Shown: in pieces, positions 29,706 through 35,929 of the stretch
How the letters are laid out: every line of letters begins with the position of its first letter
How positions within the stretch are numbered: position 1 is the first letter of the stretch
Virus record (IMG/VR): IMGVR_UViG_3300009154_000101
Coordinates: 1 to 41,372 of that record
DNA: 41,372 nt
Reading direction: 5' to 3' (one strand)
Source of the DNA: a virus
Notes under the pieces: generated by a model
What the model saw: only the letters and a program-made list of their open reading frames with translations
The model's database searches: none
What the model was told of the DNA's origin: nothing
Position numbers and translations under genes: made by a program

Positions 29706-31062
29706 TGGTTGTGTCCAGGGATCCTTTGATGTTTGTATTGGAACAACGTTCCATGTTTTGCTTTTCCTTGTAGGCCATCCATTCGGGGCTGGACCACATG
29801 CCGGGAAAAGATCCGGCCCATTTCGCTTCACCATTTCCCCGATCGGGGTGGTTGTCGCGAACGTAATCCAGGAACTTTCTGCGACAGATTTCGCACTCTA
29901 GATCATCCAGCAGAATGATTGAGTCCCGCTGATAGAACACCAGAGTCAGGTTCTCTGCGCCCTCTTCCTGGGCTACGAACTCAGTTTGTCCGTGAACGTA
30001 CCCTTGATTATCCCCGATCAGAATGTCGCCGTGACGCATATGAAAAGCGTAACCAAGTTCAGGCATTACGAAATCCATGCCTTCGTAGTTTCCGCTCTCG
30101 AATGTAACCAGGGCGGCTACTGCGTCCTTGGCGTTGTTTCCGTCAAGGTGGTAGAAAGTGGGGAAGTTATAGTTGCAGGTGATCGAGGTGTAAATGGTTC
30201 CGAACAAGTTGTAACGCTCGTCCTTCACTTTCTGGAACCGATCGGAAAGAACTTTGCCTTCTGCCGGAAAGAGTTGTTTCACCAGGCCGTCCACCTCTTT
30301 GTAGAAGTCGGCGAAAGATGCGAAGTCTTCGTAACGCTCCATGGTCGGGGAAGTTAGTCGTCCGAACGGGGTTCGCCCGCTCCGGTCAATCGTTCCAAGA
30401 ACAGCGGAGAAAGTTTTGTTTGAGCGCGGCTGCTTCGTAATGAAAATCTTCTTGAACTCTTTGGTAGCAGGAATCTTCGCCTCGGTAACCGCCCACACAG
30501 TGCGTAGCCACTTCTCAAACCACGCGAGTTTGGCTTTGTTGCGATTGGCAATTGCCTCTTTACGAGCGTCGAACGGTGTGCTCTTCTTGCGAACAATGGA
30601 GTCCCACCTCTCAACCTCTTCCAGATCAACGTAACCAGCTTTCTCGGCTTTGCCGACGTAGTAGGTTGTGCGAGATGGGCGAGTGTCAGAGTTAAGGATC
30701 TCGAGGGCTTCATCAAGAGTTGAGACCAACCCTTTCAGAGCACGCCTCAGAAACTCGTTCTGACCGTAAGTTGTGCGGATTTCAACGTTCGTGTAGATTT
30801 CTTTACCGGATGCCATACCCCTCTGGTCGGACAGAAGGGAGCGGCAAGCCCAACGCCAGTACTCATAATCTTTCGTGCCAGGGGTGATTTTTTTCGCTGC
30901 TTCCACTGCATTCTTTCGGAAGGCTACCACAAGAGTGCCATCGGGAGCAAACACGTCGCAATCCTCGTCGATCAACTCGTGGCAATCTGAGAGGGTTGGG
31001 CGCTCGCCGAGTCGGTCTTTGTCGAAAGGCAGAAGCTCAGTTAATCGTATAGTTCTTACCAT
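29698..31062 (-). CDS. TET/JBP-family 2-oxoglutarate/Fe(II) dioxygenase (DNA pyrimidine hydroxylase)
   Basis: 454 aa. The double-stranded beta-helix core is at ~290-382: YTSITCNYNFPTFYHLDGNN with the iron ligands H305 and D307, AAVALVTFESGNYEGM-type segment (AVAALVTFESGNYEGMDFVM), PELGYAFHMRHGDILIGDNQ and GYVHGQTEF with the distal iron ligand H357; R379 in LVFYQRD probably binds 2-oxoglutarate. The order 'f.~h.D..n......~~t~..G.~.G.~~~~Pelg.a~.~..GD~l~~.~...HG' is that of TET/JBP enzymes, which oxidise the methyl group of 5-methylcytosine or thymine in DNA. The N-terminal ~280 residues are helical; the C-terminus has a Cys pair in LECEICRRKF. Followed by the TAGT-type glycosyltransferase in the same operon. 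Whether cytosine or thymine is the substrate is open. Confidence 0.88.
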   Translation of the reverse strand: MVRTIRLTELLPFDKDRLGERPTLSDCHELIDEDCDVFAPDGTLVVAFRKNAVEAAKKITPGTKDYEYWRWACRSLLSDQRGMASGKEIYTNVEIRTTYGQNEFLRRALKGLVSTLDEALEILNSDTRPSRTTYYVGKAEKAGYVDLEEVERWDSIVRKKSTPFDARKEAIANRNKAKLAWFEKWLRTVWAVTEAKIPATKEFKKIFITKQPRSNKTFSAVLGTIDRSGRTPFGRLTSPTMERYEDFASFADFYKEVDGLVKQLFPAEGKVLSDRFQKVKDERYNLFGTIYTSITCNYNFPTFYHLDGNNAKDAVAALVTFESGNYEGMDFVMPELGYAFHMRHGDILIGDNQGYVHGQTEFVAQEEGAENLTLVFYQRDSIILLDDLECEICRRKFLDYVRDNHPDRGNGEAKWAGSFPGMWSSPEWMAYKEKQNMERCSNTNIKGSLDTTNA

Positions 31063-31083
31063 GGTTTCAAGTTTGGGTGTTCA

Positions 31084-31095
31084 ATCATAATTCTA
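31084..31095 (-). promoter_or_regulatory. Candidate promoter/motif variant before the dioxygenase operon
   Basis: Minus strand GGGTAGAATTATGAT lies 20 nt upstream of the ATG at 31062, after the strong terminator at 31137-31158. It holds TAGAAT (31090-31095) and TATGAT (31084-31089) as possible -10 boxes, and differs from the GGGTAAAAT motif by one base. No good -35 box. The dioxygenase operon thus lacks the standard cassette. Confidence 0.35.
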
Positions 31096-31136
31096 CCCAC
31101 GTTCCAGGATAGCCCAACAAGCGGAAACGTATACGC

Positions 31137-31158
31137 AAAAAAGAGCGGTTTCCCGCCC
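31137..31158 (-). terminator. Rho-independent terminator after the SprT-like gene
   Basis: Minus-strand RNA stem GGGCGG-GAAA-CCGCUC (31153-31158 with 31143-31148, one G-U pair), GNRA-type loop, then six U. It starts right after the TGA of the SprT-like gene. Confidence 0.85.
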
Positions 31159-31758
31159 TCACTGCTCGTATTCGTAAGTTTCAAAAGCGGAGTTCAAGAT
31201 CGCCTTCATCCTGTGAGCAATATCGAGGTCTTTACCGCAGTAGATCGTGGTCTTGAGCATGTCGCAGTAGACTTCCGGCTCTTCTTTGGTAACGGCAACA
31301 TCGTGGAAGTTGACTCGGTACTTCATACCAGTCTCTTCGCAAAGCTGGTTGATTTGTCGAGCTTTCTCGATGAAGTTTTGACCGTGACCTTTGATGCCGT
31401 CGTCCTGACCGATCTGATCCAACCATTTGTGAACCATTTCGTGAAGCAAGGTGCTTCGGACTTGGGTTGGATCGACCGCCGCTACTTTGGCGATCTTGAT
31501 CATTCCTGCGCCCCGTGTCCGGGAAGGCTTGTATTGCCCCCACAGTTTGCGAAACCGGCCTTCCCATTTCAGCTCAGGGTAAATATTGCGCTTATCCCCG
31601 TTCGCGTCAGTCTTCTCGATTACTCGAAGAACTCGAAGTTTTCCGTCGAAGTACTTGGCGTTGAACTCTGCGTACAACTCACCGAGGTCATAGATCGACG
31701 TGGTGTTTGGGCAGAATGCTTGAAAGAAAGAGGCTGAGACAGTTGTTTTGAATTGCAT
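31159..31758 (-). CDS. SprT-like zinc metallopeptidase
   Basis: 199 aa. The N-terminal IYDLGELYAEFNAKYFDGKL is the usual SprT start ('l..ly..~N..~F.g.L'), then KWEGRFRKLWGQYK. The zinc site is VRSTLLHEMVHKWLDQIG (H106, E107, H110) and DGIKGHGQNFIEKARQINQL with the third ligand near H125. SprT/Spartan-type proteases act on DNA-bound proteins in eukaryotes; phage homologues are common and mostly uncharacterised. GAGGAGA precedes the ATG at good spacing, so unlike the cassette-driven first genes this one uses a normal ribosome-binding site. Second gene of the cassette 6 operon, 12 nt after the 70-aa gene. Confidence 0.85.
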   Translation of the reverse strand: MQFKTTVSASFFQAFCPNTTSIYDLGELYAEFNAKYFDGKLRVLRVIEKTDANGDKRNIYPELKWEGRFRKLWGQYKPSRTRGAGMIKIAKVAAVDPTQVRSTLLHEMVHKWLDQIGQDDGIKGHGQNFIEKARQINQLCEETGMKYRVNFHDVAVTKEEPEVYCDMLKTTIYCGKDLDIAHRMKAILNSAFETYEYEQ

Positions 31759-31770
31759 GTTATTTTCTCC

Positions 31771-31983
31771 TCAGTCGAAACGGGAACCAAGATGCGGGCC
31801 GGGAACCTCAAGGAACTTAATCGTAGAGGCGATTTCACCTTCCGTGAGAGCAAACTGAACCCATGTGCGGGTTTCCCCGTCAATGCGGAAGATGTCCCAA
31901 CGTGAAAACCCACGGTGGTCAAGAACGGCTTCGTAAGTTCGCCCTGTTCGGGGGGAGGTGTAGGAGTGGGTGAGTTCGTTCAT
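31771..31983 (-). CDS. Unknown protein, 70 aa
   Basis: Starts at ATG 31983 (MNELTHSYTSPRTGRTYEAV) directly behind cassette 6; the upstream in-frame extension to 32196 runs through the terminator and another gene and is rejected. The pattern 'sPrtgr.yeavLdhrGfsrwdiFRIDGE' and TWVQFALTEGEIASTIKFLE is strand-rich with a final helix. Not recognised. Confidence 0.65.
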   Translation of the reverse strand: MNELTHSYTSPRTGRTYEAVLDHRGFSRWDIFRIDGETRTWVQFALTEGEIASTIKFLEVPGPHLGSRFD

Positions 31984-32054
31984 GCCTTTATTATGCCTCA
32001 TTTTGCCAGAAAAGCAAAGGGGGCAGACCGCCCAAAAAGGGCGGGAAACCGCCC
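31984..32054 (-). promoter_or_regulatory. Terminator-promoter cassette 6
   Basis: Minus strand: perfect terminator, second hairpin, -35 TTTGCT (32013-32018), 17-nt spacer, -10 CATAAT (31990-31995), 6 nt, ATG 31983. Confidence 0.78.
32034..32054 (-). terminator. Rho-independent terminator of the ten-gene small-protein operon
   Basis: Minus-strand RNA stem GGGCGG/CCGCCC (32049-32054 with 32039-32044), 4-nt loop, then UUUUU. The stop codon of the 75-aa gene overlaps its first base. Confidence 0.85.
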
Positions 32055-32281
32055 TAGGCCAGCTTGGATTCCGGTTCGTTGAACCTATCCAACAATTCCG
32101 GCGCGTACTCCTCCGCGAGATCCCAGATTTCACGCCAAGTCTTCCAGACGATTTCTTCGTAATGCAAATCCCACACGATTTGCCGCATTCGCTCAAGAGT
32201 CATTTCAGAGACGAGTCCGTCAACGATCGTGGCCGCGATCTCTCCGCGATCTTCTTCAATCCACTGTTCCGGTTTGTTCAT
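32054..32281 (-). CDS. Unknown acidic protein, 75 aa
   Basis: Acidic helical protein: MNKPEQWIEEDRGEIAATIV, EMTLERMRQIVWDLHYEEIV, WREIWDLAEEYAPELLDRFN. The pattern '~l..Mr..vwd~~yeel~..~w.el...a~e~aPel' is familiar from small cyanobacterial/cyanophage proteins without known function. ATGA overlap with the upstream gene; last gene of its operon. Confidence 0.7.
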   Translation of the reverse strand: MNKPEQWIEEDRGEIAATIVDGLVSEMTLERMRQIVWDLHYEEIVWKTWREIWDLAEEYAPELLDRFNEPESKLA

Positions 32282-32433
32282 ATACCTTGATCCCGCATCG
32301 TTGTGTAAATGGTTTCGATTGAGATTTTCCCTTCTACATAATCGTGGTAGAGTCCGCTCTCTTTTAGCTCTTCAAGTTCAATACTTGAGAACAGGGAGTC
32401 GATGAAAGACTCACGAGATTCTTGGGGTGTCAT
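32278..32433 (-). CDS. Very small protein, 51 aa
   Basis: Frame from ATG 32433 (MTPQESRESFIDSLFSSIEL) to TGA 32280-32278, adjoining the stop of the upstream gene and overlapping the next start as ATGA. Acidic and helical (EELKESGLYHDYVEGKISIE). Coupling on both sides makes it a credible gene. Function unknown. Its start resembles that of the 51-aa gene at 33842-33997 (MTPEEYRHLYQQ). Confidence 0.65.
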   Translation of the reverse strand: MTPQESRESFIDSLFSSIELEELKESGLYHDYVEGKISIETIYTTMRDQGI

Positions 32434-32724
32434 TTAAGTGATTACGAAGTTGTCAGCACGGCGTTGCTGCATTTGCGCCACTTTAAACAGGATTAAATAA
32501 CCAACGAGGTCAGAGATGACATCTTCGTCCTCATCGTCTTGAGCATTTCGCAGACGACTAAGTTTGTCATCGAGGCGAACTTTCAGCTGTTCAAGGGTGT
32601 TCGCTTTGCTGAAGATTCGAACTGGGTTCAAGGCAGAATCTCCGTACTTTCGATTCTTTTCAAGGAGCATATCCTTGATTTCTAGGCAGACCTGGGCTAT
32701 GTCTTGTTGAGATTGGTTTTCCAT
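32434..32724 (-). CDS. Nucleotide-modification-associated domain 1 (DUF1599/Nmad1)-like protein
   Basis: 96 aa. CLEIKDMLLEKNRKYGDSAL, NPVRIFSKANTLEQLKVRLD, DKLSRLRNAQDDEDEDVISD and LVGYLILFKVAQ give the pattern 'k..~Yg.~~l.p.~~~......gi..Rl.dK~~Rl.~......~ES~.Dt~~Dl~~Y~~~~', that of the DUF1599 family (Nmad1). These MazG-like all-alpha proteins occur with predicted DNA-modification genes and may act on nucleotides or modified bases. With TET, TAGT and sugar genes in the same window, the match is notable. Starts at the ATG overlapping the previous TAA (TAATG). Catalytic details are not visible. Confidence 0.65.
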   Translation of the reverse strand: MENQSQQDIAQVCLEIKDMLLEKNRKYGDSALNPVRIFSKANTLEQLKVRLDDKLSRLRNAQDDEDEDVISDLVGYLILFKVAQMQQRRADNFVIT

Positions 32725-32861
32725 TAACGGTTGAAATAGGAACGGTAGAAGGCTTGGTACCGTGCGAATTTATGGACGGAAGGTTCGACTCCGAGCGACC
32801 AGCAACATTCACAATACGACAGAAACTCGTACCACGGGGTTGTCGGGTCTAATGCAGGCAT
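32724..32861 (-). CDS. Very small protein, 45 aa
   Basis: Frame from ATG 32861 (MPALDPTTPWYEFLSYCECC) to TAA 32726-32724; the start overlaps the upstream stop (TGATG) and the stop overlaps the next ATG (TAATG). Rich in aromatic residues and Cys (three Cys in CECC; FARYQAFYRSYFNR at the end). Not recognised; accepted because of the exact coupling. Confidence 0.6.
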   Translation of the reverse strand: MPALDPTTPWYEFLSYCECCWSLGVEPSVHKFARYQAFYRSYFNR

Positions 32862-33055
32862 CACAGCTTACTTTCCACTGCACCAGTATAACTGTTTCCA
32901 CCTGTGGGGAAACCGTCTTGCTGAGCTTTCAGATACCATCGCGTGCTAGATATACACTCCTCTTCCGTAAGGGAAGTTACCAGAAAAGTGCCGTCTTTGT
33001 TGACCGAGACATAAGTTCCTCGTTGGTTATTTACGTAGAAACAGTCATCAATCAC
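32861..33055 (-). CDS. Unknown small beta-type protein, 64 aa
   Basis: I place the start at GTG 33055, overlapping the TGA of the upstream gene; a longer frame from 33205 would overlap nearly the whole upstream gene. The product is strand-rich: DDCFYVNNQRGTYVSVNKDG, FLVTSLTEEECISSTRWYLK. The '.v.dg.~~v~slteeE...~t~wyL' segment resembles small phage proteins of unknown role. The start codon is the weak point of this call. Confidence 0.55.
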   Translation of the reverse strand: MIDDCFYVNNQRGTYVSVNKDGTFLVTSLTEEECISSTRWYLKAQQDGFPTGGNSYTGAVESKL

Positions 33056-33248
33056 TGCAGCGTTGTCCGGCTTCCCAACCCATTCGGAAGGCTGTTCGGA
33101 GCCATTCAAACAACTCCCCGCTTTCTGCTCGTCTACAAGCATCCCAGAATCGCTCTTCTCGGAAACCGTACCCTTCTTCTTCATCAAACCACCTGTAAAA
33201 TTCATTGACTTGCTGGATTCGGGTTGAAACGTCTTTGTCTTCTGTCAT
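33048..33248 (-). CDS. Unknown protein, 66 aa
   Basis: From ATG 33248 (MTEDKDVSTRIQQVNEFYRW). Helical with two similar segments, FYRWFDEEEGYGFREERFWD and ESGELFEWLRTAFRMGWEAG. The second is common in small phage proteins ('~~eWL..AfraGweag'). Starts 5 nt after the upstream stop. Confidence 0.65.
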   Translation of the reverse strand: MTEDKDVSTRIQQVNEFYRWFDEEEGYGFREERFWDACRRAESGELFEWLRTAFRMGWEAGQRCSD

Positions 33249-33253
33249 AGATC

Positions 33254-33502
33254 TCACCTTTGGGCAAGAAGTGCCTCGAAAAAAGCAATTCGGGCGGTTT
33301 TATTTTTGCCGTCTACACTGAAACGCGCACAGAAATCTACGATCCTCTGATCTTCAGGTAAGAGAAAACCGGATTCAAGATTGGCGTACGCAATGTAAGC
33401 CGTAAACCGATCATTTACGATTTGCCGGAAGTCGCTAAGGTCGTCCGAGTTAAGTTCAACAGTCTGAGTGGAGGGGGCGTATCCCTGGAAATCAACTTTC
33501 AT
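33254..33502 (-). CDS. Unknown protein, 82 aa
   Basis: Begins MKVDFQGYAPSTQTVELNSD, then a helical middle (LSDFRQIVNDRFTAYIAYAN) and RIVDFCARFSVDGKNKTARI at the end. Not recognised. The gap of 31 nt to the upstream gene holds no obvious ribosome-binding site; the ATG may rely on A/T-rich context. Confidence 0.65.
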   Translation of the reverse strand: MKVDFQGYAPSTQTVELNSDDLSDFRQIVNDRFTAYIAYANLESGFLLPEDQRIVDFCARFSVDGKNKTARIAFFEALLAQR

Positions 33503-33533
33503 TGTTTTGTTTGTGTAAGTGTTTATCAGTAGG

Positions 33534-33851
33534 TTAGTGCAGATTTTGCATCATTTCGAAAGCGTCGCGAAAACCTTCCCATCGTGCCCAGTCCTCCGAA
33601 TCGTTGTGACCCCAAGTGCCATACTTTTGGTTATAAGCCCCCAAGGCAGGAGAGAGACTATACTTTACGCAATAATCATCGTGCAAAGCCGTGAGTTTTT
33701 GCGCAGCGGAGGCGAAAGAGTCTGTGGGAGTTGTGGGCTCAAAGTCGTCTAGCACATCGCACAGTGCATCAATTTCAGCCTCGGTGAAGAAACATTTGAT
33801 TTCCCCTCGCTCGTAGACAGGGGTTTCTTCGCATAGCGAACTCAACGGCAT
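33534..33851 (-). CDS. Unknown protein, 105 aa
   Basis: Not recognised. Residues 10-40 are acidic (YERGEIKCFFTEAEIDALCD), then a helical domain with FASAAQKLTALHDDYCVKYS and a Gly/Tyr/Trp-rich end (GAYNQKYGTWGHNDSEDWAR, WEGFRDAFEMMQNLH). Its ATG overlaps the 51-aa gene by 10 nt. Confidence 0.65.
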   Translation of the reverse strand: MPLSSLCEETPVYERGEIKCFFTEAEIDALCDVLDDFEPTTPTDSFASAAQKLTALHDDYCVKYSLSPALGAYNQKYGTWGHNDSEDWARWEGFRDAFEMMQNLH

Positions 33852-33997
33852 TGTTCTTGTTTCTGAGTGTAGGAGTAAGGAAACAGCTCTTGAAGCAGGA
33901 CATCGCAGGCAGAGTAAGATTTGCCGCTAATCCTTGTGTCTTCCAGCTGATATTTCCGAATCTGCTGGTATAGGTGGCGGTATTCTTCAGGTGTCAT
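33842..33997 (-). CDS. Very small protein, 51 aa
   Basis: Frame from ATG 33997 (MTPEEYRHLYQQIRKYQLED) to TGA 33844-33842, ATGA-coupled to the upstream gene and overlapping the next start. Basic and helical in its first half, with SYSACDVLLQELFPYSYTQK after it. Unknown function; accepted because of coupling. Confidence 0.65.
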   Translation of the reverse strand: MTPEEYRHLYQQIRKYQLEDTRISGKSYSACDVLLQELFPYSYTQKQEQCR

Positions 33998-34200
33998 TCG
34001 GGTAGCTCAAGGTCAATGTAATCGGCAAGGTTGTTAAGAGTCGCAGTTTCATTCCACAAAAAAGTTCCGTACTCAAGAGCACCTTTCTCGCAAGCTCGGT
34101 CACTTTCCTGAGTAAGCTGAAACGCTTCATTGCGAAGAGCCTGCACAATGTTGCGAGCATCGTGAAGGCTGAGTGTGAAGGTGAAGGTGTCGTTTTCCAT
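33994..34200 (-). CDS. Unknown protein, 68 aa, first gene of a large operon
   Basis: Starts at ATG 34200 (MENDTFTFTLSLHDARNIVQ), 6 nt after the -10 of cassette 7. A strand-helix start, then ALRNEAFQLTQESDRACEKG and a final helix with LNNLADYIDLELPE. Heads a ten-gene operon of small, mostly overlapping genes that ends at the terminator at 32034-32054. Function unknown. Confidence 0.65.
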   Translation of the reverse strand: MENDTFTFTLSLHDARNIVQALRNEAFQLTQESDRACEKGALEYGTFLWNETATLNNLADYIDLELPE

Positions 34201-34273
34201 GCTTTAATCATAGCTCATTTCCCCCTCGACGAAAGGGGGGCAAACCGCTCTGACGGGGCGGGGAAGCCGCCCT
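34201..34273 (-). promoter_or_regulatory. Terminator-promoter cassette 7
   Basis: Minus strand: hairpin GGGCGG/CCGCCC (34267-34272 with 34256-34261), second hairpin, -35 TTTCGT (34229-34234), 16-nt spacer, -10 TATGAT (34207-34212), 6 nt, ATG 34200. The first hairpin is strong but lacks a U-run. Confidence 0.72.
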
Positions 34274-34414
34274 CACCGGTTGGTCCCCTTTGCCCCTCAG
34301 AGATTTCACCAGGAGCTCGGTATATTTTGCTTGAGTTTTATGGTCAAGAGCCATCAGATGATTATTCATCTCATCTCGTAAAATTAGCAGCTGGTCCCAC
34401 TCTTCCCGCTTCAT
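34208..34414 (-). CDS. Unknown protein that reads through cassette 7, 68 aa
   Basis: From ATG 34414 (MKREEWDQLLILRDEMNNHL), a helical protein. Unlike its equivalents, it has no stop before the cassette: the frame continues through both hairpins and the -35 box, ending with TGA in the -10 region. The last ~20 residues (RAASPPRQSGLPPFRRGG) are therefore encoded by regulatory DNA. Either a stop was lost when the cassette arrived, or the tail is tolerated. Starts 4 nt after the HAD gene stop. Confidence 0.55.
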   Translation of the reverse strand: MKREEWDQLLILRDEMNNHLMALDHKTQAKYTELLVKSLRGKGDQPVRAASPPRQSGLPPFRRGGNEL

Positions 34415-34418
34415 AACT

Positions 34419-34808
34419 TTACCTGTTAACTTGAATCACTGGAACCCCGTTTTCCCTCAACATTATGATGTTGTATCTATTGTCGTCAACCCACGCCAGC
34501 GGATCACCAAAGGTTTGGCGAATGCTTTGCAAATGTTCGTATTTCACAACGTGGTCGGGAAGTCCCTCGTCTTCATCGTTTCTCATGAAGACATGGGAGG
34601 GATTCAAGCCGTGGCTTGATAACCACTGTTCGGTTTGCTCTCGGAATCGCTCGGGCCTTGCAGTTGAGATCACAAGGGGACGCTCCTTTTGAAGCGCAAG
34701 CGCAACAAGAACCATAGCCGAATTCTCTCTTAGAGTGAGAAGGTTATCCTCACTATAAGGCTCTGCGGTAAGAGTTCCGTCAACATCGAAGATTACGGGT
34801 TTATTCAT
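34419..34808 (-). CDS. HAD phosphatase resembling the T4 Pnk 3'-phosphatase domain
   Basis: 129 aa. Motif I: PVIFDVDGTLT with D8 and D10. Motif II: RPLVISTARPERFREQTEQW with Ser-Thr-Ala-Arg. Later HVFMRNDEDEGLPDHVVKYE and FGDPLAWVDDNRYNIIMLRE with the acidic motif (DD). The sequence 'mR...d...D..vK.e.l' after the second motif is characteristic of polynucleotide 3'-phosphatase domains (T4 PseT). It may heal 3' ends in tRNA or DNA repair. The kinase half, if it is its partner, is a separate gene at 40354-40818. Overlaps the upstream gene at ATGA. Confidence 0.8.
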   Translation of the reverse strand: MNKPVIFDVDGTLTAEPYSEDNLLTLRENSAMVLVALALQKERPLVISTARPERFREQTEQWLSSHGLNPSHVFMRNDEDEGLPDHVVKYEHLQSIRQTFGDPLAWVDDNRYNIIMLRENGVPVIQVNR

Positions 34809-35062
34809 AGAAGTTTTGCCTGCAGAGTGTCGAGCTGTTGAAGCAATGTGTTCATCTTTTCTGCCGCTTGAACTGCGTTTTCAAGCTGATTCCGAGTTAC
34901 ATAGGTCGTTACAATCTGCGACTGTTTCGTCCGGAAAGTGTCCGCATAGGAATCTACGCACATCGCCAGGATTGACCACTGTTCGTTCGTAAGATTTACG
35001 GAACGACGAATCTCTTCGTCAGGTTGATCGGCTAAAACTACAATTTCTGATTCAGAGATCAT
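34805..35062 (-). CDS. Unknown protein, 85 aa
   Basis: Acidic N-terminus (MISESEIVVLADQPDEEIRR), then LTNEQWSILAMCVDSYADTF and a C-terminal coiled coil (ENAVQAAEKMNTLLQQLDTL). Not recognised. Overlaps the upstream gene by 11 nt and the next gene by 4 nt. Confidence 0.65.
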   Translation of the reverse strand: MISESEIVVLADQPDEEIRRSVNLTNEQWSILAMCVDSYADTFRTKQSQIVTTYVTRNQLENAVQAAEKMNTLLQQLDTLQAKLL

Positions 35063-35297
35063 TATTCGATTCCATTTCTTGGATGAGTTTTCTTGCGAGT
35101 TTTCGGGAATTCCGATGAGTCTCGAAACGTACCCACGGGCTTCCAGGGTGAAAGCGAATTAGATAGTATAGTCTCGCAAAGAAAATACCACCCAACTTGA
35201 TCTTCATTGTTAACCAGTCGTAAACGTTAGCGTCTTGCGCAATCACGTATGCTAGAAATGAAAACAAAGTCAACCAAACCAAAGTTGCCAGAGTCAC
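35052..35297 (-). CDS. Small membrane protein, 81 aa
   Basis: Starts at GTG 35297. One clear N-terminal membrane segment, TLATLVWLTLFSFLAYVIAQ, then a second amphipathic stretch (IKLGGIFFARLYYLIRF) and a charged tail (RNSRKLARKLIQEM). It would sit in the host inner membrane. No known family visible; possible roles are lysis accessory or superinfection exclusion, without evidence for either. Confidence 0.6.
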   Translation of the reverse strand: MTLATLVWLTLFSFLAYVIAQDANVYDWLTMKIKLGGIFFARLYYLIRFHPGSPWVRFETHRNSRKLARKLIQEMESNNDL

Positions 35298-35315
35298 GGG
35301 ATATTAACGCTCAGA

Positions 35316-35588
35316 TCAATGTTCATGATTTTGTTTATGAAGAGTGTTAAGTAGAAAAAAGCCTTCAATCTTGTTGAAGACTTCAACGGGAATTCGGTTG
35401 TAGAAGATGGTAGTTAACCACCACCGCCCATCGTCTGATCGATAAACTTTGCCAACGTATTCCCGCGTGAGCCCGCACTTGTATGTTACCACGGAAGGGT
35501 AACACTTGTCAACTAGGAGGGGGGATTGGTATTCCGCTTTATCGTACGTTACGCACCATCTCCCAGAACTCAGCTCTTGGACGTTCAT
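35316..35588 (-). CDS. Unknown protein, 90 aa
   Basis: I start it at ATG 35588 (MNVQELSSGRWCVTYDKAEY), within the end of the upstream gene (50-nt overlap); the longer frame to 35711 would overlap far more. The product is strand-rich: CGLTREYVGKVYRSDDGRWW, LTTIFYNRIPVEVFNKIEGF. Not recognised. The overlap is longer than usual here, so the start is not certain. Confidence 0.55.
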   Translation of the reverse strand: MNVQELSSGRWCVTYDKAEYQSPLLVDKCYPSVVTYKCGLTREYVGKVYRSDDGRWWLTTIFYNRIPVEVFNKIEGFFLLNTLHKQNHEH

Positions 35589-35856
35589 TTGGTTTGACTT
35601 TAACTGGGTTGAGGGTGGCACGGCGCTGGCGCAACATTTCCCAAAGAGTTTTACGCATTTTGGGATCAGTGGTTTTATTATACGCCTCAATGAGGAGAGT
35701 AAACGCTGCATCGCGGTTGGGGATCCTAAGGTTTTCCTTGCTGAGGATCTCCTTCGTAAGATCTAGTGTTTCTTTTTTGGCCTGGATTTTGTTACGTCCG
35801 AAGTTGCCGGTTGGCCTACCCGTGGTGCGTAATCCGTGGTTGGTTTTGTTTTCCAT
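35539..35856 (-). CDS. Basic unknown protein, first gene of cassette 8 operon, 105 aa
   Basis: Starts at ATG 35856 (MENKTNHGLRTTGRPTGNFG), 6 nt from the -10 of cassette 8. Basic N-terminus likely to bind nucleic acid, then helical: LDLTKEILSKENLRIPNRDA, AFTLLIEAYNKTTDPKMRKT and MLRQRRATLNPVKVKPNERP. It heads an operon that includes the HAD phosphatase. Function unknown. Confidence 0.65.
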   Translation of the reverse strand: MENKTNHGLRTTGRPTGNFGRNKIQAKKETLDLTKEILSKENLRIPNRDAAFTLLIEAYNKTTDPKMRKTLWEMLRQRRATLNPVKVKPNERPRAEFWEMVRNVR

Positions 35857-35929
35857 GAGTTAAGCATAGCTCATTTTCGCCGCAGGCGAAAGGGGGTAAA
35901 CCGCCCTCACGAGTACGGGAAACCGTCCT
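35857..35929 (-). promoter_or_regulatory. Terminator-promoter cassette 8
   Basis: Minus strand: hairpin remnant around CGGTTTCCCGTAC, second hairpin ending CCCCCTTT, -35 TTTCGC (35886-35891), 17-nt spacer, -10 TATGCT (35863-35868), 6 nt, ATG 35856. The spacer contains the inverted repeat TTTCGCC/GGCGAAA, also seen in cassette 10 as TTTCGC/GCGAAA. Confidence 0.75.

Noticed and set aside
31771-32196. Longer start at 32196 for the 70-aa protein
   Set aside because: The extension runs through a perfect terminator and most of another gene. The cassette-defined ATG at 31983 fits the nine other cases.
32780-32810. tRNA-like T-loop sequence GGTTCGACTCC
   Set aside because: The flanking bases do not form a 5-bp T stem, and no anticodon or acceptor arms can be drawn. 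It lies within a coupled small gene on the opposite strand.
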